Positions 36,100 to 46,107 of a DNA stretch of 64,000 nucleotides are shown here, one piece after another. The notes under the pieces are model-generated. The model did not search any database. It saw only the letters and a program-made list of their open reading frames with translations, and was not told the origin of the DNA. The DNA is from Artocarpus heterophyllus (taxonomy: Eukaryota > Streptophyta > Magnoliopsida > Rosales > Moraceae). The stretch covers positions 1,309,501-1,373,500 of the forward strand of contig CM046337.1 of NCBI GenBank assembly GCA_025403435.1. The letters are read 5' to 3'. Each line of letters starts with the position of its first letter. Positions within the stretch are counted from its first letter, which is position 1. The position numbers and the translations under genes are program-made.

Positions 36100-38571
36100 A
36101 TGGCTACGTCTAGTCCTCATGATCAGATCTTTCTCCTTCCCTTATTAGTGCTCCTTTTTCTCTTACCAATCTCTGCTTCTGCCCAACAAACCAATAACAA
36201 TGGCAACAACATAACCGTTGGAACTTCTCTAACCGCAACACAAAACTCTTCTTCATGGCTTTCACCATCCGGCGATTTCGCCTTTGGCTTTCGCCAACTA
36301 CCAAATCAGAAAGACCTCTTCTTGCTCTGCATATGGTACGACAAGATTCCCGACAAGACCATCATTTGGTACGCGAACAAGAATCCATTACCAACGGCTC
36401 CAACAAGATCAAAAGTAAGCCTGACTTCCGAAAACGGGCTTGTGCTGACAGATCCTCAGGGAAAAGAGCTGTGGAAATCTGAAAACATTGTTGGAGATGT
36501 TGCCAAAGGCGTCATGAGCGACGAAGGTAATTTTCTCCTTCAAGATACAAGCTCAGAAACGTTATGGGAAACTTTCAAGAATCCCACAGACACTATTTTA
36601 CCTTCTCAGGTAATTGAGAGTGGAGGAATGTTGTTTTCTCACCAATCCGAGACAAATTATTCCGGAGGGAGATTCCAGTTGCGCTTGAAACAAGATGGAA
36701 ATCTTGTGCTCAACACCATAAACTTGCCTTCCCACTTTCAGAATTCTCCTTACTATGCTAGTGGGACGGTTGAGGGGACTAATTCATCGACTGCGGGTAC
36801 TCAATTGGTCTTTAATGAAACTGGTTCCATCTACATTTCCAGAAAGAATGGCGGAAGATTAAATCTGGCACCAGGTGATATAGTCTCGGCAAATGACAAT
36901 TATATTAGAGCTACTCTAAACTTTGATGGGGTTTTCGCTCAATATTATCACCCAAAGAATGGAAGTGGGAGTTGGACTTATCTTTGGTCCATACCGAATG
37001 ATATTTGCCGTGCAATGAGAGTTGAATCTGGTGCTGGGGTATGTGGTTACAACAGTATTTGCACTCTCAACCAAAACAGGCCAAAATGTGAATGCCCACA
37101 AAACTACTCTCTGATTGATCCGAATGACGCTTATGGAGACTGCAAACCGGATTTCATACAAGGATGCGAAGAAGATGAGCTTGTTAGGTCGCAAGGGGAA
37201 GGTGCAGCTGATCTGTATGATGTTGTGGAGGTAATCAACACGGATTGGCCCACGTCGGATTATGTTCAGTTGAGCTCTTTTACGGGGGATTTGTGCAAAG
37301 AATCATGCTTGGGAGACTGTTTGTGTGCTGTTGCTATATTCAATGGGGGGACTTGTTGGAAGAAGAAGTTACCTCTCTCAAATGGCAGAGTGGACAACAG
37401 CCTCAATTCCAGGGGATTTATCAAAGTCCGAAAGGCAGAGTATTCCATTTTGCCCAACGGGTCTAATGGTCTTGTGCCAGAAGTAAGGAAGGAGAAAGAT
37501 CAGGACACTTTGATCCTGGTGGAATCAGTGCTTTTGGGTACCTCTGTCTTTGTTAATATCTTATTGGCTGCTGTTGTTTGCACGGGATTTTACTTCATTT
37601 ACCGAAAGAAGAAAAGCAAATCCGCGCTTGCAGCCCTAAATGTTTCCGAGGTGAATTTGCGTTGCTTCACTTACAAAGAGCTTGAGGAAGCCACAGATGG
37701 TTTCAAAGAAGAATTGGGAAGTGGAGCTTTTGGAATTGTCTATAAAGGAATGATACAAACGGGTTCTAGAGTTGTTGTGGCAGTGAAGAAGCTGAATTTC
37801 GTTGCACAAGAAACTGAGAAGGAATTCAAAAATGAAGTGCAGGTAATAGGCCACACACATCACAAAAATCTGCTCCGCCTGCTCGGATATTGTGACGACA
37901 GGCAGAACCGTCTCCTTGTATATGAGTACTTGAGCAATGGCACTCTGGCAGGCTTTGTGTTTGCGGACATGAAGCCAAGTTGGAAGGAACGAACTGAAAT
38001 CGCATTAGGAATTGCGAAAGGTCTGCTGTATTTGCATGAAGAGTGCAGCACTCAGATAATCCATTGCGACATAAAACCACAGAACATACTTCTTGACGAT
38101 TATTACAATGCCAAGATATCGGACTTTGGCTTGGCAAAGCTGTTGATGATGAACCAGAGCCAAACACAGACTGCCATAAGAGGAACAAAAGGATATGTTG
38201 CACCTGAATGGTTTAGGAACATGCCTATCACAACCAAAGTTGATGTTTACAGCTTTGGAGTTGTATTACTAGAGATCATTTGCTGTCGTAGAAGTGTGGA
38301 TTTGGAGGCAAATGATGATAGGAAAAAGATCTTGACAGATTGGGCTTATGATTGTTTCACGGAAGGAGCCTTAAGTGTTCTGGTGGATTGGGAAGTTGAG
38401 GCATTGGATGACATAAAGAAGCTAGAGACTTATGTGATGGTGTCTATGTGGTGCATTCAAGAAAACCCTTCAGTTAGACCCGCAATGAGGAAAGTTGTGC
38501 AAATGCTTGAAGGAGTTGTCGAAGTTCATGTTCCACCATGCCCATATCCTGCATATTCTATAACCAATTGA
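36100..38571 (+). CDS. G-type lectin S-receptor-like Ser/Thr kinase, LECRK type (copy D, intact)
   Basis: Single-exon, 823 residues from the ATG at 36100 (MATSSPHDQ); upstream in-frame codons lack an ATG. It has a signal peptide (residues 1 to about 27) and a B-lectin domain (about 40-155, with SSSWLSPSGDFAFGFRQL and ETLWETFKNPTDTILPSQ). An EGF-like segment follows (CGYNSICTLNQNRPKCECP, from about 314). A PAN-like segment comes next (CKESCLGDCLCAVA, CWKKKLPLSNGR, about 345-440), then a membrane helix (about 470-501). In the kinase the glycine loop is LGSGAFGIVYKG (from about 539), with VAVKKL Lys563, catalytic loop HCDIKPQN with Asp657, DFG Asp675 and VAPEWF. The HCD rather than HRD catalytic loop makes it a non-RD kinase, a class enriched in immune receptors. 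The ligand is unknown. It is the closest intact relative of fragments C, E and F. Confidence 0.95.
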   Translation: MATSSPHDQIFLLPLLVLLFLLPISASAQQTNNNGNNITVGTSLTATQNSSSWLSPSGDFAFGFRQLPNQKDLFLLCIWYDKIPDKTIIWYANKNPLPTAPTRSKVSLTSENGLVLTDPQGKELWKSENIVGDVAKGVMSDEGNFLLQDTSSETLWETFKNPTDTILPSQVIESGGMLFSHQSETNYSGGRFQLRLKQDGNLVLNTINLPSHFQNSPYYASGTVEGTNSSTAGTQLVFNETGSIYISRKNGGRLNLAPGDIVSANDNYIRATLNFDGVFAQYYHPKNGSGSWTYLWSIPNDICRAMRVESGAGVCGYNSICTLNQNRPKCECPQNYSLIDPNDAYGDCKPDFIQGCEEDELVRSQGEGAADLYDVVEVINTDWPTSDYVQLSSFTGDLCKESCLGDCLCAVAIFNGGTCWKKKLPLSNGRVDNSLNSRGFIKVRKAEYSILPNGSNGLVPEVRKEKDQDTLILVESVLLGTSVFVNILLAAVVCTGFYFIYRKKKSKSALAALNVSEVNLRCFTYKELEEATDGFKEELGSGAFGIVYKGMIQTGSRVVVAVKKLNFVAQETEKEFKNEVQVIGHTHHKNLLRLLGYCDDRQNRLLVYEYLSNGTLAGFVFADMKPSWKERTEIALGIAKGLLYLHEECSTQIIHCDIKPQNILLDDYYNAKISDFGLAKLLMMNQSQTQTAIRGTKGYVAPEWFRNMPITTKVDVYSFGVVLLEIICCRRSVDLEANDDRKKILTDWAYDCFTEGALSVLVDWEVEALDDIKKLETYVMVSMWCIQENPSVRPAMRKVVQMLEGVVEVHVPPCPYPAYSITN

Positions 38572-39064
38572 TCAAACCAAATTTCGTTACAATGTAAAGT
38601 CGCTGGTAGTTTGAATTTAGTAATGGCCATGTACCTTACCGTCGGCTCTTGCAAGTGGCGACATAAAATAATTTGGGTTGTTCTTTTAAATTTATTTTCA
38701 GAGAATTTTTTTAAGCAATTTATTAGTAAAATTTGTTTGAACGGGAAGTTCTAGAGAACAGAGTTGTGAGGACAAAAAATAAAAATGGACATAAAAAAGG
38801 AGAAAGAATTGACTTAATAAATAGCTGCAATTTATTGTTTACAATTGTCGAATACGTTATGAAGACAATGTATCACAAAAATATCCATCTGCAATGTAAC
38901 ATTAAAGAATATATTTTGTTTAAGTTGCAATTTAGTTCCTTTAGTCCTATACTAAGTTAATCTCATAGATGATGATTTAGAATTCCAGTTTATGAATTTG
39001 ACAAAATCACTTAGATTATTAATTTTAGATATTTCATCTTCTAATGGACTTGTAGTGGTGGTGG
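38572..39064. other. 3' flank of copy D
   Basis: 3'UTR and flank module (GAAGTTCTAGAGAACAGAGT, GGACATAAAAAAGGAGAAAG) that recurs after C, E, F and, inverted, at 47140-47560. No gene. Confidence 0.6.
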
Positions 39065-39672
39065 TGGAAATCCGAGAACATTTTTGGATATGTTGCCAAA
39101 GGTGTCATGAGCAGCCGATGCAATTTTCTACTTCAAGACTGCAGCTCAGAAACCTTGTGGGAGACTTTCAAGAATAGTACAGATACCATTTTGCCTTCTC
39201 GGATACTTGAGAGAGGAGGGACACTTTCATCTCGTCGATCGGAGACTAATTTCATGAGATGGAGATTCCAAGAACGCTTTACTAGTAAATTCATATAAAT
39301 GTATCAAAATTCTTAATTCGAAGTTGGAACTTCTGTGTTTTGCTTTCTTCATGAGCAAGTTTCTTCTATTTGATGCTTGATCTAATTTTAAGGTAAAAAA
39401 TGTCATCAAACTTTTTCAAAAGGGGAAAATATTGTATAATCGTGATCTTCCATGTGATATGCACGGGAGGTTGTGGATGTCGAGGACCCGTATTATGAAG
39501 ACTCCGGTAATGAGGAGGCTTACTTGCCACAGAATGGAGTTAACCCCACTAGAAATGAGGCTAGATCTCATGATGATGAAGCGGGACAAGGGCACTAGAA
39601 GAGCGACGTGACAGTTTTTTTTTCCAAGTGCTCCGCTTTGCCCATATCCTGCATATTCTATAACCAATTTTG
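39065..39672 (+). pseudogene. Lectin receptor kinase relic with internal deletion (copy E)
   Basis: 39065-39280 matches the B-lectin domain of copy D (GYVAKGVMS.., LLQDCSSETLWETFKNSTDT, SSRRSETNFM). 39634-39672 matches only the extreme C-terminus and 3'UTR (CCCATATCCTGCATATTCTA, TAACCAATT). The whole middle, including the kinase, is missing and replaced by about 350 bp of unrelated DNA that includes an unidentified open stretch (39463-39598). Confidence 0.8.
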
Positions 39673-39739
39673 ATCAAATCAAATTTGGTTACAATGTAAA
39701 CTAATTGGTAGTTTGAAGTTAGTAATGGCTGTATACCTT

Positions 39740-39971
39740 ACTGTTGGCTCTTGGAAGTGGCTACACTAAAATAATTCCGGGTGTTCTTTCAAGTCTATTT
39801 TCACAGAATTTGTTTAAGCAGATTATTAGTAAAATTTGTTTGAAGGGGAAGTTCTAGAGAAAAGAGTTGTGAGGACAAAAAACTAAAAATGGACATAAAA
39901 AAGGAGAAAGAATCGACTTAATCAAAGGCTGCAAATCATTGTTTATAAGTGTTAAATACGTTATGAAGACA
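39740..39971. repeat. 3' flank module of copy E
   Basis: Near-identical to 38640-38880: GTAAAATTTGTTTGAAGGGG, AAGTTCTAGAGAAAAGAGTT, GGACATAAAAAAGGAGAAAG. The inserted element at 39972 cuts it off after TTATGAAGACAGTG. Confidence 0.75.
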
Positions 39972-40632
39972 GTGTTTGGTTTTGTTTTTGAAACATTTTT
40001 TCTCATTTCCAAAAAAGCAAAAATGTTTTCAAATGGTTGTTTGGTTAAATTTTTGGGCCAACCAAAAACAAAAATTTGCAATATATATATATATATATAT
40101 ATTAAATGGAAGAAAGAAATTTTCATAAATGTGATATTAAAAAATTACTTATATAAATGCTATATATATTTATTTATGACATAATTTAACATATAATATG
40201 AATGATAATATAATATAAATTTTTTAAATGTAACATAAATAAATACAATTTTTACAAGTATGGCATAACATGTAATATTCTAAAATTCCAAATTTTTTCT
40301 CTTCCTCCCATAGCTCCTTAGCAGGTCGTCGGCGTCGAACTGTCCCACCCCCTCAACTAGCACTAATGCCCCAAGCCCACCCGTGAATCTCCGTCGATCG
40401 CCATCGTTGCCGGTGTCAAGCAGGTTGTCGGCGTTGCAGCATCTCACCAGCGTCATAACCTCACCCAAGTCCACTGGTGTTGCAGCCAAAGAGGAAGAGG
40501 AAGACTTCTGTCACCACAATTTTAGTGTTTTTAAAATTAAATTTGGTTTTGTTTTAATTAAATTTGGTTTTGTTTTACAGTAATAATTTTTTTTATTAAA
40601 GAAAGATTTTATGTTAGAAAACATACCAAATG
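39972..40632. mobile_element. Non-autonomous DNA element carrying a GC-rich segment
   Basis: Ends GTGTTTGGTTTTGTTTTTGAA and, in reverse complement, ACATTTGGTATGTTTTCTAA are roughly inverted. The element is AT-rich, with an (AT)n at 40082-40102, except for a GC-rich core at 40310-40510. The core holds two related words, AGCAGGTCGTCGGCGTCGAA and AGCAGGTTGTCGGCGTTGCA. That core looks like a captured gene fragment; its source is not recognised. Confidence 0.5.
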
Positions 40633-41055
40633 TTGTCCATTTCTCTTCAATGGGAGTAAGAATCGGGGACATAAAAACTCATTTGGAAATACAAATAGTC
40701 AAGTCAACCCTATTGCTTTTAATTTTATTTTTATGACTTGGTCAAGTTGGACTTCTTCTCTAGCTTACCCTGCGCTTTCCTGACCGCCGTCAATGCTGTA
40801 ACCAACATACTAACGAACAATTTGTAATGTGCATGAAAATTGGAATACGACACAATAATTTCAATAATAAAAGTCTGAGTCTCGGGTACTAAAGTCTTCC
40901 AACGAGAAACAAAATTATTTCACGCATTTGAAGTTCTAGAGTCACTATTATTGACTGGTCCCTGGTTTGTCTAAAGTCTTATAAGTGAAGCAGGAAAAAA
41001 AAAAAAAAAACAGAAAACAAAACAAAACATAATCCAGTTCTATCTTGTTCAAGTT

Positions 41056-41991
41056 ATGGCTTTGTCTAGTCCTCAAGATCATTGTTAAGAAAATAATATG
41101 ACAAAAATAGAAAACAAAAACACACAAAGATTTACATAAAAATTCAAGATGGAAAAAAACACAGACAGAAGAGAAGAAAATCACGAAACTCAAAAAAAGA
41201 TTATAAGATGGAGACAATTAGGAGGTTAAAACGATAATATCAAACCCTAACGCAATATATATATATATATAGGCGAAGACAAAACCTTATAGGCCCAAAA
41301 CATAAACTAAACGACAAGATCCGTACCTCTATCTTTGTTAATATCTTTTTAGCTGCTGCTGTTTGCACAGGATTTTACTTCATTTAGCATTAGGAATTGT
41401 GAAATTGCTGTTTGGAAGGAACGAACTGAAATTGCATTAGGAATTGTGAAAGGTCTCTTGTATTTGCACGAAGATTGCAGCAGTCAGATAATCCATTGCC
41501 ACATAAAGCCTCAGAACATACTTCTTGACGATTATTACAACGCCAAAATATTAGAATTTGGGTTGGCAAAACTGTTGATGATGAACCAGAGCCAGACTCA
41601 CACAGCCATAAGAGGAACTAGCAACATGTATGGTTTAGGAACATGCCTATCACAACAAAGTTGATGTTTACAGCTTTGGAGTCGTATTTCTAGAGATCAT
41701 TTACCGGCGTAGAATTATGGATTTGGAGGCACATGATGATAGGAAAAAGATCTTGACAGATTGTGCCTATGATTGTTTCACAGAAGGAGCCTTAAATGTT
41801 CTGGTTGATTGGGAAGTTGAGGCATTGGATGACATAAAGAAGCTGGAGACTTATGTGATGGTGTCTATGTGGTGCATTCGAGAAAACCCTTCTGTAAGAC
41901 CCACAATGAGGAAAGTTGTGCAAATGCTTGAAGGAGTTGTTGAAGTTCATGTTCCACCATGCCCATACCCTGCATATTCTATAACCAATTG
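41056..41991 (+). pseudogene. Lectin receptor kinase relic, ectodomain replaced by an LTR (copy F)
   Basis: Starts with a copy-D-like beginning (ATGGCTTTGTCTAGTCCTCA at 41056), then switches at 41083 to a foreign LTR-like block. It resumes at about 41322 in the membrane helix (CTCTATCTTTGTTAATATCT). A second deletion joins the helix to kinase subdomain VI at about 41388. The catalytic loop reads HCHIKPQN, with the catalytic Asp changed to His, and DFG reads EFG. A frame shift follows at about 41620. The last part (41717-41991) is almost identical to the D C-terminus (CPYPAYSITN, TGA). Confidence 0.85.
41083..41320 (-). mobile_element. LTR fragment (copia-like) inside copy F
   Basis: Read on the minus strand it runs GTTTAGTTTATGTTTTGGG, (TA)n, GCGTTAGGGTTTG.TATTATCG, TCGTGATTTTC, to TTTTCTTAACA at 41083. 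The same sequence occurs on the plus strand at 47950-48205. The (TA)n plus transcribed leader suggests the R/U5 part of a copia LTR. Confidence 0.6.
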
Positions 41992-43059
41992 ATCAAACGT
42001 AATTTCTTATGTTTCTAGTTAGCTATGTATCTGCTGTTGGCTCTTGGTGGTGGCTATATAAAATACTTTGGGATTGTTCATTTGAATATTTTTCAATGGA
42101 TTTGTTTAAGAAATTTGTTAGTAAGTTATGTTTGAGCCTGAGTTTTGAGAAATTTATTATGTAGTCCAATACTTTATGAAGATTTAATATGTCATAGAAA
42201 TCTCCACCTGCAAGGTAACATTAAGGAATATATTCCATTATGTAACCTCGTTAAAAAAAATTTTACAAAATCACTTTGAAAAAGTTGATTAATTATTGAT
42301 ACCTTATCTTCTAAGGGACTTCTTGTTGTTGTTGGTGATGGCAAAATAAAATAAAATAATCTGTTGGCCCTTAATTGGTCCGTCCTGCTGAATAACATAG
42401 TAGCGGACTTATGTGCTTCTTTCTATAATTTTGGCTCGCAGTTGTATATTTTGGAGGAAGGTTACACTAACACAATACAGATCTATGGAATGTCTCGGAG
42501 GACACAGAATAAGAAGAGAATTGACTTACTTATAAATTCCAAATTCTTTGCAGGTAACTTTGTTTCATTCAACTCTTTCTGATGCCTTATTCTACAATGA
42601 GAAAACTCCAAAAATCAAATTGAATCGTAAAAACACTTATCACGAATATATAAATAATGTAAAACATATTTGTACGAATTCTTGTACGGTGTGGACCTCC
42701 ACCAATAAATCTATGTTATTTTACTATTGGATTTGGTCAAATTCACTTTTTGTAAATCTGATGGTTAAAACAACACACTCCGACCAATAAGTTACTTTTT
42801 CAATATCCACTGTAATAGAAATTCCCTCATCATGAGCTGTTTGTTGGGTTACAGTGCATGATATTAACATGGCTATTAAGCAATATCAGCCATCAATTGC
42901 TTTCCCTGCGTGTTTGATAAGCCAATATGCGTGTTTAATCAGGGGAAAAAAAGAGAAAGAAAAAAAAAAAAGAAAGCAAACAATGACTTCTTTGTCGTCC
43001 ATTGCCTTTTTTTTTTCCCTCTCTCTCCTTTTTTTTAAGATCTTGTCCATAGAATTTTG
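41992..43059. other. Intergenic between F and the next kinase
   Basis: 3' flank module of copy F to about 42330 (ACAAAATCACTTTGAAAAAG, also near 39000), then AT-rich DNA without a recognisable gene. Confidence 0.45.
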
Positions 43060-43270
43060 CAGTGTCCATTTTCCAATTCCTAACTTATACCACCTTCAAA
43101 GTCTTTTTTTTCAATCTTCTGGCATATGCACATAACCCATAAATTACGTCCCATTAATAGAGTGTCCAAATTTTCAACACAAGACCACCGTAACTTGACC
43201 GATACATTTTTACTGAAATTGCAAAGTAAATCTCAAATATACGTTACAAAATTGGACTTTCAGGAAATTG
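43060..43270. repeat. Upstream module, copy 1 of 3
   Basis: TTTTGCAGTGTCCATTTTCC, AATTCCTAACTTATACCACC, ATTACGTCCCATTAATAGAG, ATTTTCAACACAAGACCACC also occur in this order at 46785-46950 and (without the first word) 47640-47815. Confidence 0.85.
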
Positions 43271-43501
43271 GAAGGAAGCAATGCTCCACTAACACTAAAG
43301 GAATTTTTATGGTAGCAACCGTGCTCTTGCACTATCGGAGAACTTGTTGTTTTGGTCATTTAATTAATTTTTCATCGATCTTGAATCTATGATTAAGAGC
43401 AGTTTTGTGTCATGCGCTATAAAATTTTATATGGACATATATAGATTAAGCCGCTAAAATAGTATTTGAAAGGTTAGGATAACAGTTCCTATCAGAGAAG
43501 G

Positions 43502-43695
43502 CTCCTAAGTCTACGTACTTTGTCAGTGTTTTCTACAACTCTTGTACTATAAATTTTGCTCTCTCCTTCCTCAAAATCTCATCATTCTTACAATGGCATA
43601 GATGTTCCCTAAGACTAGTACTTTGTCAGTCTCTTCTACAACTTATATACTATAAATTTTGCTCTCTCCATTCTCAAAATCTCGTCTTTCTTATT
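43502..43695 (+). promoter_or_regulatory. Tandemly duplicated core promoter of copy I
   Basis: Two units (43502-43597 and 43605-43700) share CTAAG.CTA..TACTTTGTCAG, TTCTACAACT, ACTATAAATTTTGCTCTCTC and TCTCAAAATCTC.TC. Each has a TATA box (43548-43553, 43651-43657) and an ATGGC. The first ATG (43593) opens a frame that stops after one further codon (ATG GCA TAG). The second is the real start at 43696. Confidence 0.85.
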
Positions 43696-46107
43696 ATGGC
43701 TTTCCTTGTTACTAGATTCTTCTTCTTTCTTCTGTTATTTCCTTTTTTTGTTGTCATTGCTCAAAACAATGGCACAATAAGAGTGAATGGTTCTCTCATT
43801 GCAGGGGATGATAATGCCTTGTGGCTATCTCCTTCCGAAGATTTTGCCTTTGGGTTTCAGCCACTTGGCAATGATCATTTCTTACTTGCCATTTGGTACT
43901 ACAAACTACAACAAGATCACATAGTTTGGTATGCAAATGAAGATAACCCTGCACCAAGACGGTCCAAACTAGAGCTAACTCCGGGCAATGGTCTCGTCCT
44001 TACAAACCCCCAAGGCGATAAAGAGCTATGGAGATCGGACGTCATCCCAACCACTGCTCAAGTAGCCTATGGTGTGATGAATGATACGGGCAACTTTGTG
44101 CTTGTTTCTCAAAATTATGAAACTGTATGGGAGAGCTTCAAAAATCCCAAGGACACATTGTTGCCTACTCAAATAATAGGCGTCAACGGTCAGCTTTCTT
44201 CTCGAAAAAGGCCTAACGACTTTTCGACAGGGAAATTTCAATTTTGCATGCAATCCGACGGCAACACAGTGCTCAAAACCATAAATTTGCCCACCAAAGA
44301 AGCTTACGATGCGTACTATGCTACTGGCACCCGCTGTGGATTAAATTCTGGTCATCAAGTAGTATACGACAAGTCAGGCTACTTGTACATACTAACGAAA
44401 GGTGGGGGAAAGTTTAATATTACATCACCAAGAGATGTTAGGACTTTCCCAGCTTCAGACTATTATCACAAAGCAACTCTCAATTTCGATGGAGTCTTGA
44501 CAGTGAGTTGTCATTTGAAAAGCTCCTCCTTGGCAAATGCAACATGGATCCAAATAAAGGCCATACCAGAAAACATTTGTGTTGCAGGTCATGGAGATCT
44601 GGGCTCCGGACCATGTGGGTATAACAGTATCTGCACGCTTAAAGAGAACCAAAGACCATCTTGTAAATGCCCAATTGGGTATTCTATCCTCGATCCAACC
44701 GATGAGTACAGCGGCTGCAAACCGGAGTTCTTACCATTATGTGATGGTACTTCTTCTGGAGATTATGTGGAGTTGCAACCACTGGAAAACACTTTTTGGC
44801 CGACTTCTAGTTATGAGCTCTTTAAGCCTTACAATGTTGAGGACTGCAAAAGGTCTTGCTTGCTTGATTGTCTTTGTGCTGCAGTCACCTACAATTTTGA
44901 AGAAGAGAGCTGTTGGAAGAAGAAGCTGCCGCTTTCGAACGGACGAGAGGACCATAAAGTCAGAACCACAGCTTTCTTTAAATTGAGTAATGTTTCCACA
45001 AAGGTGAGGCCGCCTGATAAAATAATTTTGAAGAAAAAAGGGCAGAATAATGTGTTGTTAATTGTAATATCTGCACTCTTGGGTAGTTCTGTGTTTGTCA
45101 ATTTCATACTGGTGAGTGCAATCTGCTTGGATTTCTTCTTCTTCTATAGGAAGAAGCACCTCATCACAATCTCTCCAAATAAGAGTCTTGTTAAGAGCAA
45201 CTTGCGTCATTTTACTTGCGAAGAACTCACAAAAGCGACGAATAACTTCCGAGAAGAGCTGGGAAGGGGGTCTTGTGGCATAGTCTACAAAGGAGAAATT
45301 GATCAATTGGGTCTTGTCGCTGTAAAGATATTAGACAGAATGTTTCAAGACACTGACAAAGAATTCCAAGTTGAAGTGAACGTAATTGGTCACACTCATC
45401 ATAAGAATCTCGTGGGACTAATTGGGTATTGCGACCAAAGGAAACACAGGTTGCTCGTGTATGAATTCATGCGGAACGGCACATTGGCAAGCTTCCTCTT
45501 TGGAAGTCTCAGGCCAAATTGGCATCAAAGGGTTGACATAGCGGTTGGAACAGCCAGAGGTCTTGTTTACTTGCATGAAGAATGCTGCACCCAAATAATC
45601 CACTGCGACATCAAGCCTCAGAACATTCTACTCGATGAGTACCACAATGCTCGAATTTCCGACTTTGGATTGGCAAAGCTTCTAGCGATCAATCAAAGCC
45701 ATACCAAAACCAACATTAGAGGAACAAAAGGGTATGTTGCTCCCGATTGGTTTCGATCGGCGCCTATCTCTGCAAAGGTTGATGTGTATAGTTTTGGCGT
45801 GGTGTTACTCGAGATAATTTGCTGTCGAAGACATGTATTTGATATGAATGACGGGGAGAGAGATCACAAGTTGATCTTAATCGATTGGGCTTATGACTAT
45901 TATGTAGATGGAAGATTAGATGCATTGGTTGAGAACGATGTGGAGGCCATGAATCAGATAAACATGGTGGAGAGGTTTGTGATGGTTGCATTTTGGTGCC
46001 TCCAAGAAGACCCTTCTCAGAGACCCTCCATGAAAAAAGTCATGTTGATGCTTGAAGGAATCATTCAAGTGTCTGCTCCCCCAGGTCCTTGCTCGTCTAG
46101 TTTTTGA
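43696..46107 (+). CDS. G-type lectin S-receptor-like Ser/Thr kinase (copy I, intact)
   Basis: Single exon, 803 residues. Signal peptide FFFFLLLFPFFVVIA (to about residue 22). B-lectin domain (NALWLSPSEDFAFGFQPL, ETVWESFKNPKDTLLPTQ), EGF-like CGYNSICTLKENQRPSCKCP, PAN-like CKRSCLLDCLCAAVT and CWKKKLPLSNGR, and a membrane helix (about 453-485, then FFFYRKK). In the kinase: LGRGSCGIVYKG (from 522, with Cys in place of the usual Phe of the glycine loop), LVAVKIL Lys544, HCDIKPQN Asp638, DFG Asp656 and VAPDWF in place of VAPEWF. It is again a non-RD kinase. It is clearly diverged from copies A-F, so it is an older paralogue rather than a recent duplicate. Expression is presumably driven by the duplicated promoter just upstream. 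Confidence 0.95.
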   Translation: MAFLVTRFFFFLLLFPFFVVIAQNNGTIRVNGSLIAGDDNALWLSPSEDFAFGFQPLGNDHFLLAIWYYKLQQDHIVWYANEDNPAPRRSKLELTPGNGLVLTNPQGDKELWRSDVIPTTAQVAYGVMNDTGNFVLVSQNYETVWESFKNPKDTLLPTQIIGVNGQLSSRKRPNDFSTGKFQFCMQSDGNTVLKTINLPTKEAYDAYYATGTRCGLNSGHQVVYDKSGYLYILTKGGGKFNITSPRDVRTFPASDYYHKATLNFDGVLTVSCHLKSSSLANATWIQIKAIPENICVAGHGDLGSGPCGYNSICTLKENQRPSCKCPIGYSILDPTDEYSGCKPEFLPLCDGTSSGDYVELQPLENTFWPTSSYELFKPYNVEDCKRSCLLDCLCAAVTYNFEEESCWKKKLPLSNGREDHKVRTTAFFKLSNVSTKVRPPDKIILKKKGQNNVLLIVISALLGSSVFVNFILVSAICLDFFFFYRKKHLITISPNKSLVKSNLRHFTCEELTKATNNFREELGRGSCGIVYKGEIDQLGLVAVKILDRMFQDTDKEFQVEVNVIGHTHHKNLVGLIGYCDQRKHRLLVYEFMRNGTLASFLFGSLRPNWHQRVDIAVGTARGLVYLHEECCTQIIHCDIKPQNILLDEYHNARISDFGLAKLLAINQSHTKTNIRGTKGYVAPDWFRSAPISAKVDVYSFGVVLLEIICCRRHVFDMNDGERDHKLILIDWAYDYYVDGRLDALVENDVEAMNQINMVERFVMVAFWCLQEDPSQRPSMKKVMLMLEGIIQVSAPPGPCSSSF

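Noticed and set aside
40280..40489. Minus-strand 69-codon frame in the GC-rich core as a gene
   Set aside because: Lies inside a transposon, without conserved domain; treated as a captured fragment instead.
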